This document shows, piece after piece, positions 63,301 through 64,000 of a DNA stretch of 64,000 nucleotides. Origin of the DNA: Paracoccaceae bacterium. Lineage in GTDB: Bacteria; Pseudomonadota; Alphaproteobacteria; Rhodobacterales; Rhodobacteraceae. Both the position numbers and the translations under genes were made by a program. Within the stretch, counting starts at the first letter, position 1; the number at the start of each line of letters is the position of its first letter. The notes below the pieces were generated by a model. That model saw only the letters and a program-made list of their open reading frames with translations. It made no database searches and had not been told where the DNA came from. The stretch is from NCBI GenBank assembly GCA_024742705.1, contig JANSXZ010000004.1, positions 124,001 to 188,000 of the forward strand. Direction: 5' to 3'.

Positions 63301-63847
63301 TCGACGGGCCTTTCAGATCGAACACATGGCTGACGCGGGTCGACAGGAAATCCTTGTCGTTGCCGGTGTGGCGCAGCAGGAACATGCCCACATCCTGCAC
63401 CATGTCGGGGTTCGAACAGATGTTGAAATAGAAATAGCTGCCCATGCCGCAGCCGGCATAGACGCCGATGCGGCCGGGGAACCCGTCGGGCGCGTGGCCG
63501 GCATTTTCCAGCGCGGTCCAGGCCACCTCGAGAAACTTGCGGTGCTGCGGATCCAGTATTGCCGCCTCCTTGGGCGAGAACCCGAAGACATCCGCGTCGA
63601 AACGGTCATAGTCGTCCAGCAGTGCTGCCACAGGCACATAATCGGGATTGCGGATCATGGCCGGATCTTCGCCCGCCGCCAGCAGCGCGGCTTCGTCCAG
63701 CGGGCGGATCGACGACACACCGTCGCGCAGGTTTTCCCAGAAGGCATCCAGAGAGGCCGCACCGGGCAGATCGACAGACATGCCCACGATCGCGAATGCC
63801 ATTGGCTCTGCGGCCGTGTCGGAAGCGGAATTCGGGGTGTTTTTCAT
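57338..63847 (-). CDS. type I polyketide synthase, KS-AT-KR-DH-ACP-TE
   Basis: A 2169-residue single-module PKS. KS (~16-445): TACSTSLVAVHYA with C189, ECHGTGTYLGDP H325, TNIGHLD H365. AT (~543-840): LVGHSMGENTAA with S638 and AAHSRM H737; probably malonyl-CoA specific, an inference. After a ~300-residue linker that includes a structural KR half, the KR (~1185-1380) has YLVTGGFGGIGLTVARDL and IDYVAANEYL (Y1350, N1354). A hot-dog DH follows (~1415-1690): LDDHRTRAGDAVIPGTGYAE with H1436 and HPALMDLATG with D1609. ACP: FFDLGGHSLIAV (S1821). TE (~1900-2150): GGFSGGGITAY S1973, D2000, PGDHDSM H2130. KR before DH is the reverse of the canonical order. It is the first gene of the operon. Confidence 0.95.
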   Translation of the reverse strand: MKNTPNSASDTAAEPMAFAIVGMSVDLPGAASLDAFWENLRDGVSSIRPLDEAALLAAGEDPAMIRNPDYVPVAALLDDYDRFDADVFGFSPKEAAILDPQHRKFLEVAWTALENAGHAPDGFPGRIGVYAGCGMGSYFYFNICSNPDMVQDVGMFLLRHTGNDKDFLSTRVSHVFDLKGPSINLQTACSTSLVAVHYACQALASGECEMALAGGVTIDLPQGRGYLYKENEILSPDGACRAFDHRAQGTVFGSGAGAIVIRRLQDAIADGDHIHAVIRGSAVNNDGAAKAGYLAPSVDGQATAVRAALDKAGVEAETLDYVECHGTGTYLGDPIEVSALTEAYRASTDATGFCRIGSVKTNIGHLDTAAGVAGLVKTALALQHRQIPPSLGFEAPNPAIDFDHSPFRVNAALADWTSHKGPRRAGVNALGVGGTNAHVILEEAPARAASEESDFPFHVLCVSGRTKSALDANTRALAAHLRAHPEQPLADVAHTLRNGRHGFERRRVVVAETHDEAARLLDEGDARSVFTHDVLGTSPDTVFMFPGGGAQYPDMARDLYETEPVFADWMDRGLAHLQPQLDYDIRALWLPEPQDRAAAAETLKKPSVQLPLIMIVEYALAQLWMSWGVRPSALVGHSMGENTAACLAGVMRFEDCIDLVLLRGRLFDTVPAGGMLSVSAPLAQIEPLVGDDLDIASVNAPQLSAVSGPQAALDRLAKVLTARGIDHQRVPIDIAAHSRMLDPILGDFRAFLQKLTLSPPELTVMSNRTGRALTDEQATDPDYWVAQLRNTVMFADCISTLAQRSGQVFLEVGPGKALSALAQMSETVKPGQVLSSLRHPDQDIADDAYFLGVIGRLWACGVNADWSQIWGEARRNRVPLPGYQFQRSRYFIEPGTAQAPVAPRIPVRSDDIADWGWRPAWYPKSPETDLEVGAPPESTPPETWLVFADQAGLADATAARLRRAGHDVTLVRSGDSFAELSDGSFVLAPEQGRDGYDMLFLRLAELSRMPTRIAHFWLVTETETFRPGSSFFYRNAEHGFYSLMYLAQALSTQETEADLHITVVTNGAAQVGDEPLPYPEKALIAGPAGVIPREMPGLTCATIDIDLPQRVAETGFWAELRAARQGPRPRADLEPFAERLLEDLLARPRSATAALRNGRRLEQNWRAAPLTDDADDDAPLFRNGGTYLVTGGFGGIGLTVARDLIEKHAAKIVLVVREALPDRAEWAAYLAGHAPGDRTARRIRAVQGLEAAGGDVMLAVADVCNIEEMRHATDAVRARFGRIDGVLHAAGVIDDGPLLARTADDVERVFAPKITGLHVLDEIFPDGALDLMVLFSSSSTATRPAGQIDYVAANEYLNAFARSRRSAQTRVVAINWGIWAQVGMAAEAMARRTGDTEPAPHRPVDAPLLDTTSFDATGVRTFHASLGTDHWLLDDHRTRAGDAVIPGTGYAELAAEALGAQGVTVPYEIRDLYFLRPVGATADAPAQITLRLEDTDDGFGFEVRSGVMVNGRPGTVLNAQAQLHLLHDSPRPGYVDPGAIARRCGASRSAGADGRLRSPQEAHLDFGPRWDVIRSIALGRDEGLAHLALPPAARDDLAQGYVMHPALMDLATGWAMDLIPGYKGAHLWVPLSYRSIRVWRPLPSEVLSWVRLNPAGGDGMASFDITLCGRDGTVYLEAQGFEMKRMQGAFAAPGLPEARDVIFDDARRSDTPLSPDEERLVAAIAEGIRPAEGPDALRRALRTGHAQIVVSALPLPALIAQADAPQTAPTESQSFERPDLDSDFVAPRNPVEETLAGFWQNLLGVAQVGVHDSFFDLGGHSLIAVRLFAMIKRSFDVQLPISVLFEAPTIAKCADLIAARTGRSLDAKPAATRDKGDAAAPPPEPFAHVVPLHPGPGTGATPFFIVAGMFGNVLNLRHLALLIGKDRPVYGLQARGLVGDDAPHDRVEEAAEDYIAEMRRVQPDGPYLLGGFSGGGITAYEMAQQITRAGQTVAVLAMLDTPLPVRPALRPMDRLWIKWQDLRQQGLGFFGKWARDRLAWEVHKRQANTAPHAVGGFNNARIEAAFMEAMMHYNLRKWDGDMILFRPALDRHWQVSGGNWANRDREYVFHDNAWSDWISRISVVEVPGDHDSMVLVPNVSVMASHLAEVFDAAEPEQSPAPLRAVTAAE

Positions 63848-64000
63848 TTTCTCAACGCCTGACCTTGTTACCTGCCACCGGCCGCGCCAACCGGCCCGAT
63901 CCTTTGCCGCCGCGCAAAGCTGCGGGCGATCTTGGTTTGGTTCTGGATCGGCGATGTCGCGATTTGATGTAACAACTCTGGCGTTTTTGAGGCCATTTCG
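63848..64000. other. region upstream of the PKS gene, edge of window
   Basis: No gene is seen in the last 153 bp. It is the presumed promoter region of the minus-strand biosynthetic operon; no convincing -35/-10 pair or operator was identified. The ribosome-binding site before the PKS ATG (GTTGAGAAAATG) is weak. Confidence 0.4.

Noticed and set aside
46155-63847. Siderophore synthesis as the role of the NRPS/PKS operon
   Set aside because: A related LLM-type NRPS occurs in an Agrobacterium siderophore locus, but here there is no TonB receptor, periplasmic iron-binding protein, ferric reductase or catechol/hydroxamate enzyme in the window, so the role is left open.
1-64000. CRISPR arrays, IS elements, integrases, phage genes, rRNA and tRNA genes
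   Set aside because: Intergenic gaps were read on both strands; no spaced direct repeats, transposase or integrase motifs, or RNA gene signatures were found.

Overview
The window is a high-GC chromosomal segment of an alphaproteobacterium, most probably of the order Rhodobacterales (Roseobacter/Paracoccus relatives). The main evidence is the complex I operon: it is interrupted by small exported proteins and a carboxymuconolactone-decarboxylase-like gene and ends in birA, coaX and RNase J, an order typical of that group. Genes are densely packed, many by 1- or 4-base stop/start overlaps. No rRNA, tRNA, IS element, phage gene or CRISPR array was found.

Layout. (1) 1-15572, plus strand: end of nuoF, nuoG-N with four small envelope proteins and a CMD-like protein, then birA, coaX and rnj, closed by an intrinsic terminator. 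(2) 15678-20599: RhlE-type DEAD-box helicase, a family-2-like glycosyltransferase and prfC on the minus strand, then a divergent sulfotransferase-like gene. (3) 20700-33090, plus strand: threonine aldolase, then a carbohydrate/polyol catabolic block: sugar isomerase/epimerase, Gfo/Idh/MocA oxidoreductase, an ABC importer (binding protein, two permeases, a 62-residue membrane protein, two ATPases), a DhaK-DhaL kinase, and finally a diheme peroxidase. (4) 33111-42072: a xylose regulon. A ROK repressor and a secreted FG-GAP/ASPIC protein diverge from xylF-xylH-xylG-xylB-xylA; the gap between them holds a palindromic operator that overlaps a -35 box. (5) 42788-46147, plus strand: exopolysaccharide genes (polyprenyl-phosphate sugar transferase, degenerate BY-kinase-like ATPase, Wzz-like chain-length protein), preceded by a 715-bp non-coding region with a recurring TTGTGGC-type motif.

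(6) 46155-63847, minus strand: the most unusual part. Eight tightly coupled genes form one apparent polycistron of about 17.7 kb: a KS-AT-KR-DH-ACP-TE polyketide synthase, a glycosyltransferase, an NRPS with a formyltransferase head and a luciferase-like monooxygenase inserted in its adenylation domain, an Sfp/EntD phosphopantetheinyl transferase, an SGNH-type hydrolase, a secreted clan-A-like glycoside hydrolase candidate, a second glycosyltransferase and a Wzx-like flippase. I infer that it makes and exports a glycosylated formyl-aminoacyl-polyketide, or decorates a surface glycan with one. It converges on the exopolysaccharide operon with only 7 bp between the stop codons.
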